Below are positions 8,390-17,457 of a DNA stretch of 40,425 nucleotides, in pieces; within the stretch, counting starts at the first letter, position 1; each line of letters opens with the position of its first letter. Below the pieces are notes generated by a model. That model searched no databases. It was not told the DNA's origin and saw nothing but the letters and a program-made list of their open reading frames with translations. The position numbers and the translations under genes were made by a program. The stretch is from positions 1-40,425 of the forward strand of contig CAYOKT010000017.1 of the NCBI GenBank assembly GCA_964404605.1. Reading direction: 5' to 3'. The DNA comes from CAYOKT01 sp964404605. GTDB taxonomy: Bacteria; Electryoneota; Electryoneia; Electryoneales; Electryoneaceae.

Positions 8390-11300
8390 CTATTCCCCGC
8401 TTCGCAGGGATTCCTCTCCCGGAACGACCAGTCGATCATAGATGTTGGAGAAACCGGGCCCGCCCCCGCTGCCCTGCCAGGGGCCGCCGTCCGGCGTGAC
8501 CTCGCGGAAGGAACCCAGCCCCGCGCCGCCGTGGTCATCCTGCCCGCCGACGAGGACCGTCATCGCCCACCTCTCCGGGTCCCCGGGCAGCAGTTCGCGC
8601 GGCAGGGAAAAGCGGATCTCGCCGCTGGCGACATCGCCGAGGGGCCAGGCCGGGTCCGAGGGGATGAACGCCGCGAGGGTTTTTCCACCCCCATCCTCGA
8701 CCCTCACACCCCCGCCGATATGGATGAAGCGGTCGGCGGCACGGCCGGGCGCCAGCGTCCAGCCGGAATTGCGCCCCACCGCCCTGCGGGTCACCGCGCC
8801 GGGGCGGTTCGTCCTGACGGCGATCGTCGCCGTGGTCAACTGGAAGCCGTACCCGGGGTGCCACCCGGGGTCGACGAGGGCGCGAAACCGCAAGATGAAA
8901 CGGACGACCCGGTCATCCGCCCGGACGGTGAAATGGGTCAGGTCAAGGATTCCGGGAATGAAATGCGCCTCGGTGGGGTAGCCGAACCGCCCGTTCACGC
9001 CGACATCGTCCCCTACCGGGTCGCTCACATCGACCAGGGTCACAGCGTTCGCGGAGGGTTCCGCGGCGATCTCCGGGCCGGACAGCAACGGGTAGTCCGG
9101 CGGCCGCAGGGCTTTCAGGTCCGGGGCGATCCGGGGCCGGAGGGTGGGCTCGTCCTGCCGGGCGGAGAGGTGCGCCACCGGCCGCCGCAGGGTGAGCGAA
9201 ACCGGCCCCGCGCCATCCTCCAACGGCCGCCAGGCGAACTTCGGCGGCTCCGCACCCGGGTCGATCTCGACCAACACCGGCACTCCGCCGAGGTCGAGGA
9301 CGGCCTCCGTCCGGCCCCACTCCTCCGGGATCCGCGGCGCGGCGTCCCAGGCGTTCTCCCCGGGCGCACCCGGCGCGGGGCGCAAACCGAGGTAGTCCTG
9401 GTACCATGTCCTCAGGAACTCCGCCAAAGACCAGGCCTGGGACACGGTGCCGGAGAGCCGGGGGTAGTCCTCCCCCTCGCGGGGCACGGCATCGAGCACC
9501 TCGGAGAGCGTGCCCGGCACGCCGCGATCCAGGATCTGGTCCACCTCGTCGAGGGCGACCGTCCAGCCGAGACCGGAGGTGCTCTTGTACGGGCCGGAGA
9601 GCCAGGTCCAGACGATGCCCATATGATAGGCGGCGTCCTTCGGATAGTGGATCGTCTGGTGATAGGGGTGGAAATCGGGGTCGGACTGGGCCAGGCTGGC
9701 GACACCCCAGCGGTAGACCAGGTTGTCCCTGACCACGCGGACGATGCGCTCCCGCTCCTCCGGTGCGTACACCGGCTCGAGGGGCACGGTGAGCGCGAAG
9801 AGCTGGTTCGGGCGCAGCTTCGTGTCCGGCGTGCCGTCCGGGTCCAGGTGGTCGTACAGGCCGAGGCCGTCCGGGCGCAGGTACTCCTCGCGCAGGGCCG
9901 TCCGAACTTTTTCGGCGGTGGTGCGCCAGCGGGCGAGGGTCCCGGCGGGCAGCCCGAGGTCCGGCAGGGCCTCCGCCATGCGCAGGGAGGCTTCGAGCTG
10001 CGCCAGCCACAACGCCTGCACCTCCACCGCCCGGTTCCCGCGCGGGGACCACGGTCCCGCCGGGCCTACCGCGTCCATCCAGGTCTCCGCGTCGCCGTGC
10101 ACCAGCAGGCCGCTCTCGTCCGTCCGCTTCGACAGGGTCCCCTCGTTCGCCCGCTCGATGACCCCGCCGGGCTGCATGAACTCCCGCCACAGGGAGCGGT
10201 CGCCGGAGTAGAGGCCGTACTCGTACACCTCGCGGACGAACCAGGGAGTCCCGTCCGCCGTGTTGTAGCTCACCTCGCCGTACCGGGCGCGGTTGGGGAT
10301 TTTCCCGTAATCGGGAGAGTCGGGGTCCGTTTCCTGCCAGCGGGCGAAGCGGCGGAGAATCTTCCCGGCGGCTTCATATTTCCCGAGCACCAGGCAGGCC
10401 CCGGGCAGGGAGATGAACGTATCGCGCCCCCAGCCGTCGTTGAACCAGGGGAGCCCGGCCCAGAGCAGCGTCTCCTCCTCGGCGAAGAGCATCGCCATCT
10501 GCACCTTCGCCCAGTTGAGGGCGAGGTTCAGCCGTTCGTCGGAACAGCGGAAGGGCGCGCGGTTGATCTCGCCCAGCAGCCACTCCCGGCGCTCCCGCGC
10601 GGCGGAATCCCCGGGGGCGACGGCGCGGTTCGCGCGGTAGAGCAACTCGTTGATCGACCGGCCGTTGACAACCAGCAGGTCGATGCGATCGCCGTAGGCC
10701 GAAACCCCCTGCACCGTCTTCCCGATCAGCCTCCGCTCGAGTCCCGAGGCGCCGGCCCCGCTCTTCGGGCGCATCTCGACGAAGGTGAGCGAGTTCAGGC
10801 TCGCGATGCCGACGCCGAGGGTGTCCGCCCCGCCCTCGCGGACGAGAAAGGGCAGGAGTCCCGTGTGCTTCGTCCGCTTTCCGTGCACCACCTCGACGCC
10901 GGAAGGGAAGACGAGGAAGAAATCGATCCGGCTGTCCGGCGGCGCCCCGCTCAGGGTGATCTTCAGGTCATCCCGGTCCATCCAGAGGGGACGGAGGGTG
11001 AGGACGATGCCGTCCGGCCAGCGGAAGGAGACGAGGTGGGGGCGCACATCGACCTCGGCGCCCGCGCGATCCAGCAGCTCGCCGTTGACCGAGACGAGAA
11101 AGTCATCCCACAGCTTGAACGGCCCCTGGTGGAAGCCCATCCAGCCGTCCTCCGCCACCGTTCGCGTGCTGCCGTAGAAGAAGGTGGTGCCGGTGCCGCT
11201 GAAGAGGTAGGGCCTGCCGGAGCCGGGCGGGAGGTGAATCGCCATCGAGTCGAGGTAGCCGGCCGTGTAGCGCGGCGGTGCGGCTTCTCCTCCCCGTGCT

Positions 11301-11440
11301 GCAAGGGCGGTGGTGAAACAGAGGAGGGCGGACAGCAGAGCCGCGGCGGGAAACGGGCCTCCCGCCGCCGAGCCGCCCGGTCGAGGTTTATCGTTGCGCG
11401 CCCCCCTCGACACTCGTCCACGCAACCGCCGGTCCCTCAT
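8390..11440 (-). CDS. Exported amylo-alpha-1,6-glucosidase/glycogen-debranching-type enzyme with glucodextranase-like C-terminal module
   Basis: A 1016-aa protein predicted to remove alpha-1,6 branches or act on gluco-oligosaccharides. Residues about 28-52 are a hydrophobic export signal (ALLSALLCFTTALA). The N-terminal GDE domain (about 58-270) is followed by the (alpha/alpha)6 catalytic domain, recognised by DGWGRDTFIS at 335-344, NTADGTPWFV near 393-402 and DAETWMDAV near 450-458. From about 760 a second module starts with DVSDPVGDD and contains LDLTHFTVRADD, as in the C-terminal domain of glucodextranase and some amylopullulanases. Most bacterial debranching enzymes of this kind are cytoplasmic, so export is notable. 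The ATG overlaps the preceding stop by 4 bases (ATGA), implying coupled translation. Confidence 0.85.
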   Translation of the reverse strand: MRDRRLRGRVSRGARNDKPRPGGSAAGGPFPAAALLSALLCFTTALAARGGEAAPPRYTAGYLDSMAIHLPPGSGRPYLFSGTGTTFFYGSTRTVAEDGWMGFHQGPFKLWDDFLVSVNGELLDRAGAEVDVRPHLVSFRWPDGIVLTLRPLWMDRDDLKITLSGAPPDSRIDFFLVFPSGVEVVHGKRTKHTGLLPFLVREGGADTLGVGIASLNSLTFVEMRPKSGAGASGLERRLIGKTVQGVSAYGDRIDLLVVNGRSINELLYRANRAVAPGDSAARERREWLLGEINRAPFRCSDERLNLALNWAKVQMAMLFAEEETLLWAGLPWFNDGWGRDTFISLPGACLVLGKYEAAGKILRRFARWQETDPDSPDYGKIPNRARYGEVSYNTADGTPWFVREVYEYGLYSGDRSLWREFMQPGGVIERANEGTLSKRTDESGLLVHGDAETWMDAVGPAGPWSPRGNRAVEVQALWLAQLEASLRMAEALPDLGLPAGTLARWRTTAEKVRTALREEYLRPDGLGLYDHLDPDGTPDTKLRPNQLFALTVPLEPVYAPEERERIVRVVRDNLVYRWGVASLAQSDPDFHPYHQTIHYPKDAAYHMGIVWTWLSGPYKSTSGLGWTVALDEVDQILDRGVPGTLSEVLDAVPREGEDYPRLSGTVSQAWSLAEFLRTWYQDYLGLRPAPGAPGENAWDAAPRIPEEWGRTEAVLDLGGVPVLVEIDPGAEPPKFAWRPLEDGAGPVSLTLRRPVAHLSARQDEPTLRPRIAPDLKALRPPDYPLLSGPEIAAEPSANAVTLVDVSDPVGDDVGVNGRFGYPTEAHFIPGILDLTHFTVRADDRVVRFILRFRALVDPGWHPGYGFQLTTATIAVRTNRPGAVTRRAVGRNSGWTLAPGRAADRFIHIGGGVRVEDGGGKTLAAFIPSDPAWPLGDVASGEIRFSLPRELLPGDPERWAMTVLVGGQDDHGGAGLGSFREVTPDGGPWQGSGGGPGFSNIYDRLVVPGEESLRSGE

Positions 11441-14400
11441 TTTACGAGCACCATCTTGCGCGTCTTCTGGTAATCCTCCGCCCGGAGGTGGTAGAAGTAG
11501 AGCCCGGAGGCGAGGGGTTGTCCCGCTTCGTCCCGGCCGTCGAAATAGACGAGATGCCGGCCGGCGCCGAGCGGGCCCGAGACGAGGGTCCGCACTTGAC
11601 GGCCGAGCAGGTTGTACACCAGGATTTCGACCTCCCCGGCGCGGGGGAGTTGGAAGCGGATGAACGTCCCGGCGTTGAACGGGTTCGGGTAGTTCGCCTC
11701 GAGGGAATAAGCTAGCGGCAGCGCGCGCTGCCGCTCCTGTGCGTCCACGCTGAACGGCTCGTCACCGATGACGAAGATCTTCGACTGCTTCGGCCCGATG
11801 GAGGTCGTCAGGGTGGCGAGCTGGTCGCCCTGGACCTCGTAATGGGTATCGCTGAGGATTTCGCTGACCGTGTAGGTCTCCTCCGGGTCGAAGTCCCACT
11901 CATCAGTGGGGAGGGTAACGTTCACCGTCCGCCCGCCGTTGAAGAAGTTGAACACGCAGACGACGGGGTATTCCCCCTCCTTGTAACGGCCGTAGGTATA
12001 GATAAAGTTGCCGAAGTCGTTGTCGAGCCGTTCGAGGTCGCGCGTGCGCAGGGCTGGCAGCAGGCGGCGGGCGTGGATCAGCCGGTAGTAGTGCGGGTAG
12101 AGCCCGTTGGGGTCGCTCCCCCACTGGATCAAGCCGCGCTGGGAGGTGGTGCCGATCTCCTGCCCGGCGTAGATCAAGGGAACCCCGGGCAGGGTGAGCA
12201 GCAGAGCGGCGGCCATCTTCGTCTCATCGCGGGAATGACCGGCGATGTACCTCGCCTCATCATGATTCTCGAGAAAGCGGAACCAGTACTTGTACGGCGG
12301 CGGGGGGAAACCGTAGTTGACGATCCTGTCGTGCAGGTCATCGAGAGAGATGATGTCGAACATGTTCTGGATGTTGACCGGATCGCCGTGGTGCAGGTTC
12401 CAGTCATAGGCGAGGTCGAAGCGTTCGGTGAGGATGCCGAAATCGGTGCCGTCCGCCTCGGCGAGGAGGAAGAGTTCCGGCTTGACCTGCCTCAGCCGCC
12501 GCCGCCATTCTCGCCAGAACAGGCCGTTGCGGGTTTGCGGTCCCCAGGCGACATCGGCGCGGAAACCGTCGATGTCGTAGTTCTCCACCCACCAGAGGCA
12601 CATGTCGATGAAGTAGTCCCAGGCGTCCGGGTTGTCATAGTTGACATTCGGCAGGCTGGTCCAGTCGTAGTAGTAGGTGTAGTTCCCGTTGGCGTCCCGG
12701 TCGTAGAAATCCCAATAGGGGGAGTAGATGCCGAAACGGGCGGCATCCTGGAAGAAGGGGTGCCCGATGCCGGTGTGGTTGATGACGAGGTCCATCACCA
12801 CCTTCATGCCGAAGGAGTGGGCGGTCTGCACCAGGTCGGCGTAGTCCTGCGGGGTGCCGTAGTCCTCCTCGATATTGTAGTAGTCCGTGATCTCGTAGCC
12901 GTGGTCCGAGGGGCCGGGATGCACCGGCATCAGCCACAGGGTGGTCACCCCGAGGTCGTGGAGGCGCTGCATGTCGGCGGTGATCGAAGAAAGGGAATGG
13001 TCCGGGGCGTAGGAACGCGGGAAGATCTCGTAGACGACCGCATCCCGCACCCAGGCCACCGACTCGTCGAAGTCCTGCGGATCTACGGTGTCCGGGGTAA
13101 TCGTGACCATCATCCGGGCGCGGCTGACATTTTCGTCCGGGTCCTCGAGCCGCAGGTCGAAGTAGTATTCGCCGCTTGAGTCGGGCACGGCGAAGCTCGC
13201 GACGGCGCTCTCCGCGCCGTTGAGGGTCACCGGCTGCGGGTTGCCCGGATCGGTCTCCCAATGGAACGAGATCGTCTGTTCGTCCGGGTCTCTGCTCTCA
13301 GAGGCGTCCAGGGTGACCATCCCGCCGTCGGCGGTGATCGTCCACTCCGGTTCGGGGGCGTGGTTCACCTTCAGGGTGAAGAGCACCAAGGGCGAGATCA
13401 CCGTGTCGCCGTCAACCACCGTCTCCGCCCAGATGCGATTGAGACCATCCTCGAGCACGAGGTCGACGTGGAAGAGGGTGTCCATCGCGGTGATCGGGTA
13501 TTCCGCGACCCCGGAGGCCGTCTCCTGTTTCAGCGTCACCGGTGTCGGAACATCCATGCCGATGGAGCCGTAGATCCGCTTGTCCGGGCGGACGGTGGTC
13601 GCGCCGCGGCTGAGGATGACGAGGGAGGGACCGCCGGTGCCGACATTCGGCCCGATCTCCCCCGGCGCCACCGGCGCGAAGCCGCGGCCGACATTATCCA
13701 GCACCGCGGTGCGGTTGGGCGATGCGTTCGCCAGGAGACGACCCTGCAGCTCGGCGGAGTCGATGAAGAGGGCATCGAAGACGTCCGGCTCGAAGGTCCC
13801 CTCGACCCCGCCGTCCTCCCCGCCGATCTCCCAACTGTTCCCCTCCGAACCCGCCGGACCGTCGAGGAAGGAGTAGGCGGCGAAGACCCACGGGTGATTG
13901 AAGCTGCCGAGACGGTCGGTCAACTCCGACACGGGCAGGGTGAAGGCGAAGCGATTTTCCGCCAATTCCGCCGGGTCAAGGGTGACCGGCTCTCCGAAGA
14001 GGACCGGTTCGCGACCGAGGATCAGGCGGTTGTGCAGGCTGGGATTATAACCGGGCGAGGCGGGGTCCGCGAGGCAGACCTGCACCCCGGCGCCGTTCCA
14101 GTCGGACGTCGCCAACTCGGTGGCGAAGGGCGGGGAGAGCTCTGGATGCCCCTCGGCGCCGGCCGCGATCTGCAGCAGCACCCTCGTCTCGGGCGCGATG
14201 CCGGCGAGGGACAGCGTGAGAAGGAGCTCATCCCCTCCCGCCGCCTCCTCGATGCTCATCGAGAGGAAGTCCGCCGCCCCGTCCGGCACCCCGGCGGGGT
14301 AGCGGAAGTCTCCCATTCCGTCGTCGTCGCCCTCCTCATCGGCGGCGAGGAAGCCGCCGTCCGGGGATTGCACCGCGACGCGGTGGGTGCGGGTGACAAC

Positions 14401-15753
14401 ATACCCGGCCTCATCCTCGGCGGTGAATTCGATTTCGTGGATCCCGCCGTCCAGGGTGACCCCAAGGGCGGACAGCACCCCGGCGGCGGCGTTCCAGTTC
14501 GCGGCGTGCGGCGTGCCGTCGATGCTCAGTCCCGGTGTGCCTTGCAGCGGCGGGCCGATGTCCGCCGGGCGGATCACGGCGCGGATGTCGAACGGCTGGC
14601 CCGCTTCGAGCCTCTCCCCCGCCAGCGGGCGCATCCCGCGGATCGTCGGCAGCGAGTCCGGCTGGAGAATGAGCAGCGAGTTGCCGTACTGCGAGCCGTC
14701 GTTCCGCGGGTTGTCCGGGTCGGGAACCCAGCGGTTTCCGTTGACGACGAATTTGTAGGGCAAGGCCCCGGTGGGGACACGGAGGGGAAGGGTGAAGACG
14801 CCACGCTCGTCCGGGCCGTTCATCGGATCCTCGGAGGTGCTCCAGTTGTTGAACGGTCCCGCGACGTAAACCTCGTCGATGTCTTCGAGGTTGAAGGTGG
14901 CGAAGGAGCTGCGGGTGTCGTACCGGAAGAGGTACCAGGTCTCGACCACCGGGACCGGCTCGGACAGCTCGATGTTCCAGTTTTCGCCGCTGTTGTTGTC
15001 CCAGTGGGAGCCGTCGGTGACGACATAGTGCAGCGTCCGCGTGGTGTCATCGGTCTGGATGGAGAGGGACCAGAGGGAAACGCCATCACTGTTCATCGGC
15101 GTCTGGACCGCCATACCGTCCCCTGCGGGCACCGTGCCGGGGGGCCACATGGCCGCCGGCGGTTCCTGCCACTGGCCCTGGCCCACCTGGTTGATCCCCC
15201 AGTGCAGGCGGACGTTCACCGCGTCATCCGGGAGCGTGCCCGCGGCGGCGTTGTAATAAACCGTGAGAAGGTCCCCCGGTTCGGGGTCCTCCGGGCTGTA
15301 CCACGAGGCGACATCCCCGCTGGTGAAGTCGATGCGCCAGTTGTTGCCGTTGTTGTTGTCCCAGTTGCCTTCCTGGTCGGTGAAGACGAAGGCGATCGCC
15401 GTCATCGTCTCGACCGGGTCAATGGTCAGGGACCAGACATTGTCCGCCCCTTCGATCATCGGGGACTCGGCGGCCGCCCCGTTGTCCACCGGGATGGTTC
15501 CGGGCGGCCAGGTGGACTGGGGTGGAGCGCTCCAGTTGCCGAGTGCATCGACCAACCCCCAGTGCAGCCAGACCTGGGAGGCGCCGCCGGGCAGGGTGCC
15601 GGCATCGAGATCATAGTAGATCGTGAACTCTTGCCCGACCAGCGGCTGTGCCGGTTCCCACCAGACCGATTGCGCCCGGGCCGCGGGGCTCGCGGCGAGC
15701 AGAAACAGCAGAACGAGCGCCGGGCCCCACAGTGTGATCGCACGTCTTCCCAT
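11437..15753 (-). CDS. Multimodular surface alpha-amylase: CBM25-CBM25-CBM48-Ig-(glucodextranase C-like)-PKD-GH13-T9SS sorting domain
   Basis: A 1438-aa secreted enzyme. The signal peptide is about 1-27 (ARAQ cleavage). Two tandem CBM25-like modules at about 30-143 and 150-263 share VWLHWG/VRLHWG and WDNNNGNNW/WDNNSGENW. A CBM48-like module is at about 283-365 (PFNNWS). Then come an Ig-like region (372-462), a module starting DEEGDDDGMGDF (about 472-665), a linker and a PKD-like domain (797-888). The GH13 barrel (about 900-1270) has DLVINH, catalytic Asp1067 in GFRADVAW, Glu1099 in LLAEADG and Asp1165 in LENHDEAR. The end (1350-1438) is a T9SS type A-like sorting domain (NYPNPFNAGT... KMVLVK). 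CGGAGAG lies 4 bases before the ATG. Probably anchored on the cell surface to attack starch granules or long glucans. Confidence 0.92.
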   Translation of the reverse strand: MGRRAITLWGPALVLLFLLAASPAARAQSVWWEPAQPLVGQEFTIYYDLDAGTLPGGASQVWLHWGLVDALGNWSAPPQSTWPPGTIPVDNGAAAESPMIEGADNVWSLTIDPVETMTAIAFVFTDQEGNWDNNNGNNWRIDFTSGDVASWYSPEDPEPGDLLTVYYNAAAGTLPDDAVNVRLHWGINQVGQGQWQEPPAAMWPPGTVPAGDGMAVQTPMNSDGVSLWSLSIQTDDTTRTLHYVVTDGSHWDNNSGENWNIELSEPVPVVETWYLFRYDTRSSFATFNLEDIDEVYVAGPFNNWSTSEDPMNGPDERGVFTLPLRVPTGALPYKFVVNGNRWVPDPDNPRNDGSQYGNSLLILQPDSLPTIRGMRPLAGERLEAGQPFDIRAVIRPADIGPPLQGTPGLSIDGTPHAANWNAAAGVLSALGVTLDGGIHEIEFTAEDEAGYVVTRTHRVAVQSPDGGFLAADEEGDDDGMGDFRYPAGVPDGAADFLSMSIEEAAGGDELLLTLSLAGIAPETRVLLQIAAGAEGHPELSPPFATELATSDWNGAGVQVCLADPASPGYNPSLHNRLILGREPVLFGEPVTLDPAELAENRFAFTLPVSELTDRLGSFNHPWVFAAYSFLDGPAGSEGNSWEIGGEDGGVEGTFEPDVFDALFIDSAELQGRLLANASPNRTAVLDNVGRGFAPVAPGEIGPNVGTGGPSLVILSRGATTVRPDKRIYGSIGMDVPTPVTLKQETASGVAEYPITAMDTLFHVDLVLEDGLNRIWAETVVDGDTVISPLVLFTLKVNHAPEPEWTITADGGMVTLDASESRDPDEQTISFHWETDPGNPQPVTLNGAESAVASFAVPDSSGEYYFDLRLEDPDENVSRARMMVTITPDTVDPQDFDESVAWVRDAVVYEIFPRSYAPDHSLSSITADMQRLHDLGVTTLWLMPVHPGPSDHGYEITDYYNIEEDYGTPQDYADLVQTAHSFGMKVVMDLVINHTGIGHPFFQDAARFGIYSPYWDFYDRDANGNYTYYYDWTSLPNVNYDNPDAWDYFIDMCLWWVENYDIDGFRADVAWGPQTRNGLFWREWRRRLRQVKPELFLLAEADGTDFGILTERFDLAYDWNLHHGDPVNIQNMFDIISLDDLHDRIVNYGFPPPPYKYWFRFLENHDEARYIAGHSRDETKMAAALLLTLPGVPLIYAGQEIGTTSQRGLIQWGSDPNGLYPHYYRLIHARRLLPALRTRDLERLDNDFGNFIYTYGRYKEGEYPVVCVFNFFNGGRTVNVTLPTDEWDFDPEETYTVSEILSDTHYEVQGDQLATLTTSIGPKQSKIFVIGDEPFSVDAQERQRALPLAYSLEANYPNPFNAGTFIRFQLPRAGEVEILVYNLLGRQVRTLVSGPLGAGRHLVYFDGRDEAGQPLASGLYFYHLRAEDYQKTRKMVLVK

Positions 15754-15809
15754 GAAACTCTCCGAAAGTGTACAGCTCCTGCCGCGAAAGGCCGCCGCCC
15801 CACCTAGCC

Positions 15810-17189
15810 TCAGCGCCCGGCCGCGGGCCGGGCGAAGATGCGGTAACCGTCCGCCGACAACGGCACTCCGGCGGTCAAATCGACGACTGCTTCGCTTCGG
15901 CCGCCGGTTCCACCGGCGGCGGCTAGTTCCCGCCAGCCCCTCTTTCCGGCGACCGAGTCGGGGAGGGCCGCCTCCACCGCTTTCCCCCCGAAGTTAAGCA
16001 GCACGAGCACCTCCTCCTCCCGCCCCGTCCGGCGGAAGGACAACACACTCTCCGGGGGCTTCGCCATCACGCGGGAGAGGTCCCCCCCGCGCAGGGCGGG
16101 GTGCGCCGCGCGCAGGCGGATGAGGCCGGTATAGGTGCGGTAGACACTCGAATCCGCCGCGCTCCAGTCGACGGGCTCTTTCTCGAAGAGGGAGGGACGG
16201 TGAGTCGCGCCGATCTCCTGCCCGACATAGAGCAGGGGAATCCCCGGCAGGGTGAAGATCAGCGCGGCATACGGGCGGTAGCCGGGAACGCCGAACACCT
16301 CGGCGGCGCGCTGCTGATCGTGGTTCTCGATGAACCGCAGGGCGAGGGCGCCGGGGGGATAGCTCTCGCGCCTGCGCCGCACCGTCGACCAGACCTTGCC
16401 GAGGAGAGTTTCGCCCTTTCGATACTCCACCATGCGGTGGTACAGGTCCCAGTCATAGTCGGCGTCGAAGCCGTCGGCGATCATCTTCGGGTCCTGCCAC
16501 TCCGCGAGCATGAACAGGTCCGGGCGGGCTTCCTTCAGCCTCGGAATGGCGCTCAGCCAGAAGGCATCCGGCACCATGCCGGCGACATCGCAGCGGTAGC
16601 CGTCCACGCCGAACTCGCGCACCCAGTAGAGCAGCACGCGGGCCAGATAGTCGGCCACCTCTGGGTCCTCATTGCGCCAGTCGGTGACATCCGACCAGTC
16701 CGCCACCTCGCGGGAAAAGGCTCCCGTGGAATCGCGCAGGAACCAGCCGGGGTGCCGCTCCATCTCGACGTTGTCGTTCGAGGCGTGGTTGATCACCATG
16801 TCGAGGATCACTCTCATCCCCCGGCGGTGCGCCTCGTCCACCAGCGCGCGGAACTCCTCCTCGGTTCCGAACTCCGGGTTCACCGCGAAATAGTCACGGA
16901 CGGAATAGGGGCTGCCCGCCGAGCCCTTGCGGCCCTCGACACCCGTGGGGAAGATCGGCATCAGCCACAGGTTGCGGACCCCGAGGTCCTCGATCCGTTG
17001 CAGGTCGCGCCGGAAGGCCTCGAAGGTCCCCTCCGGGGTCGCGGAGCGGATGTAGACTTCGTAGAGAGGCGCCCCAGCGTACCATGCTTCCGCCGCCACG
17101 GTGCCCCGGCCCCGATCCCCTTTCCCGCAGGACATCATCAACCCCGAAAGCGCCAGGAGCGCCACGATGAACCCGATCCGATTCCGCAT
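15810..17189 (-). CDS. GH13 alpha-amylase family lipoprotein
   Basis: A 459-aa lipoprotein, first gene of the second starch block. The signal ends in GLMMSC with predicted lipidated Cys21. The GH13 barrel starts at about 36 (WYAGAPLYEVYIRS), with DMVINH at 130-135, nucleophile Asp201 (GYRCDVAG), acid/base Glu230 (MLAEWQD) and transition-state stabiliser Asp291 (FIENHD). A short C-terminal beta domain follows. No binding module is fused. With YIRS and a compact barrel it resembles oligosaccharide-type GH13 enzymes, so a periplasmic or outer-membrane-bound maltodextrinase is plausible. ATG 17189 was preferred over an upstream in-frame start at 17252 because the signal peptide follows directly and GGGGACGG precedes it. 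Confidence 0.88.
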   Translation of the reverse strand: MRNRIGFIVALLALSGLMMSCGKGDRGRGTVAAEAWYAGAPLYEVYIRSATPEGTFEAFRRDLQRIEDLGVRNLWLMPIFPTGVEGRKGSAGSPYSVRDYFAVNPEFGTEEEFRALVDEAHRRGMRVILDMVINHASNDNVEMERHPGWFLRDSTGAFSREVADWSDVTDWRNEDPEVADYLARVLLYWVREFGVDGYRCDVAGMVPDAFWLSAIPRLKEARPDLFMLAEWQDPKMIADGFDADYDWDLYHRMVEYRKGETLLGKVWSTVRRRRESYPPGALALRFIENHDQQRAAEVFGVPGYRPYAALIFTLPGIPLLYVGQEIGATHRPSLFEKEPVDWSAADSSVYRTYTGLIRLRAAHPALRGGDLSRVMAKPPESVLSFRRTGREEEVLVLLNFGGKAVEAALPDSVAGKRGWRELAAAGGTGGRSEAVVDLTAGVPLSADGYRIFARPAAGR

Positions 17190-17360
17190 TTCATCCGTCC
17201 CCGTTCTCCCAACCGGCCGCCCCAGTAATTTCCGGTTTTCTCCCCGCAGCACTCATCTCACAGGCAAAGTACACCCGAAACACGCTGGAACGGGCATTGC
17301 CGGCGGCCGCCGGCAGGTTTCCCCGACCCGAGAGTGTCCACTTCCCCGGCAATGGGGCAA

Positions 17361-17395
17361 GAAAAGGGGAGGACGGCACCAAGACCTCCCTCCCC
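17361..17395 (-). terminator. Rho-independent-type terminator after the surface-protein block
   Basis: Read on the minus strand, GGGGAGG (17395-17389) can pair with CCTCCCC (17372-17366) and is followed at once by TTTTC and further T. It lies about 60 bases beyond the stop of the CBM-repeat gene and about 170 bases before the GH13 lipoprotein start. It therefore most likely separates the two starch transcripts. The 16-base loop is long, so efficiency may be partial. Confidence 0.55.
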
Positions 17396-17413
17396 TCGAA
17401 CCGGACAACATCT

Positions 17414-17444
17414 CCGGGGAAGCGGGACAGGCCCGCTTCCCCGG
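17414..17444. repeat. 13-bp perfect hairpin
   Basis: CCGGGGAAGCGGG (17414-17426) is exactly complementary to CCCGCTTCCCCGG (17432-17444), with a 5-nt loop. It starts 13 bases downstream of the CBM-repeat gene stop. There is no U-tract directly after it, so on its own it looks like a transcript-stabilising or pausing hairpin; the terminator-like element follows about 20 bases later. Confidence 0.6.
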
Positions 17445-17457
17445 AACGACGGCGTTT

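Noticed and set aside
8021..11473. A 1150-codon plus-strand open frame
   Set aside because: Mirror of the debranching-enzyme gene; no protein-like pattern of strands or helices and no family match, while the minus-strand frame has clear motifs.
17299..17314. Perfect 16-bp palindrome GCCGGCGGCCGCCGGC as an operator for the GH13 block
   Set aside because: No loop and pure GC; such palindromes are expected by chance in this composition, and no regulator gene is nearby.
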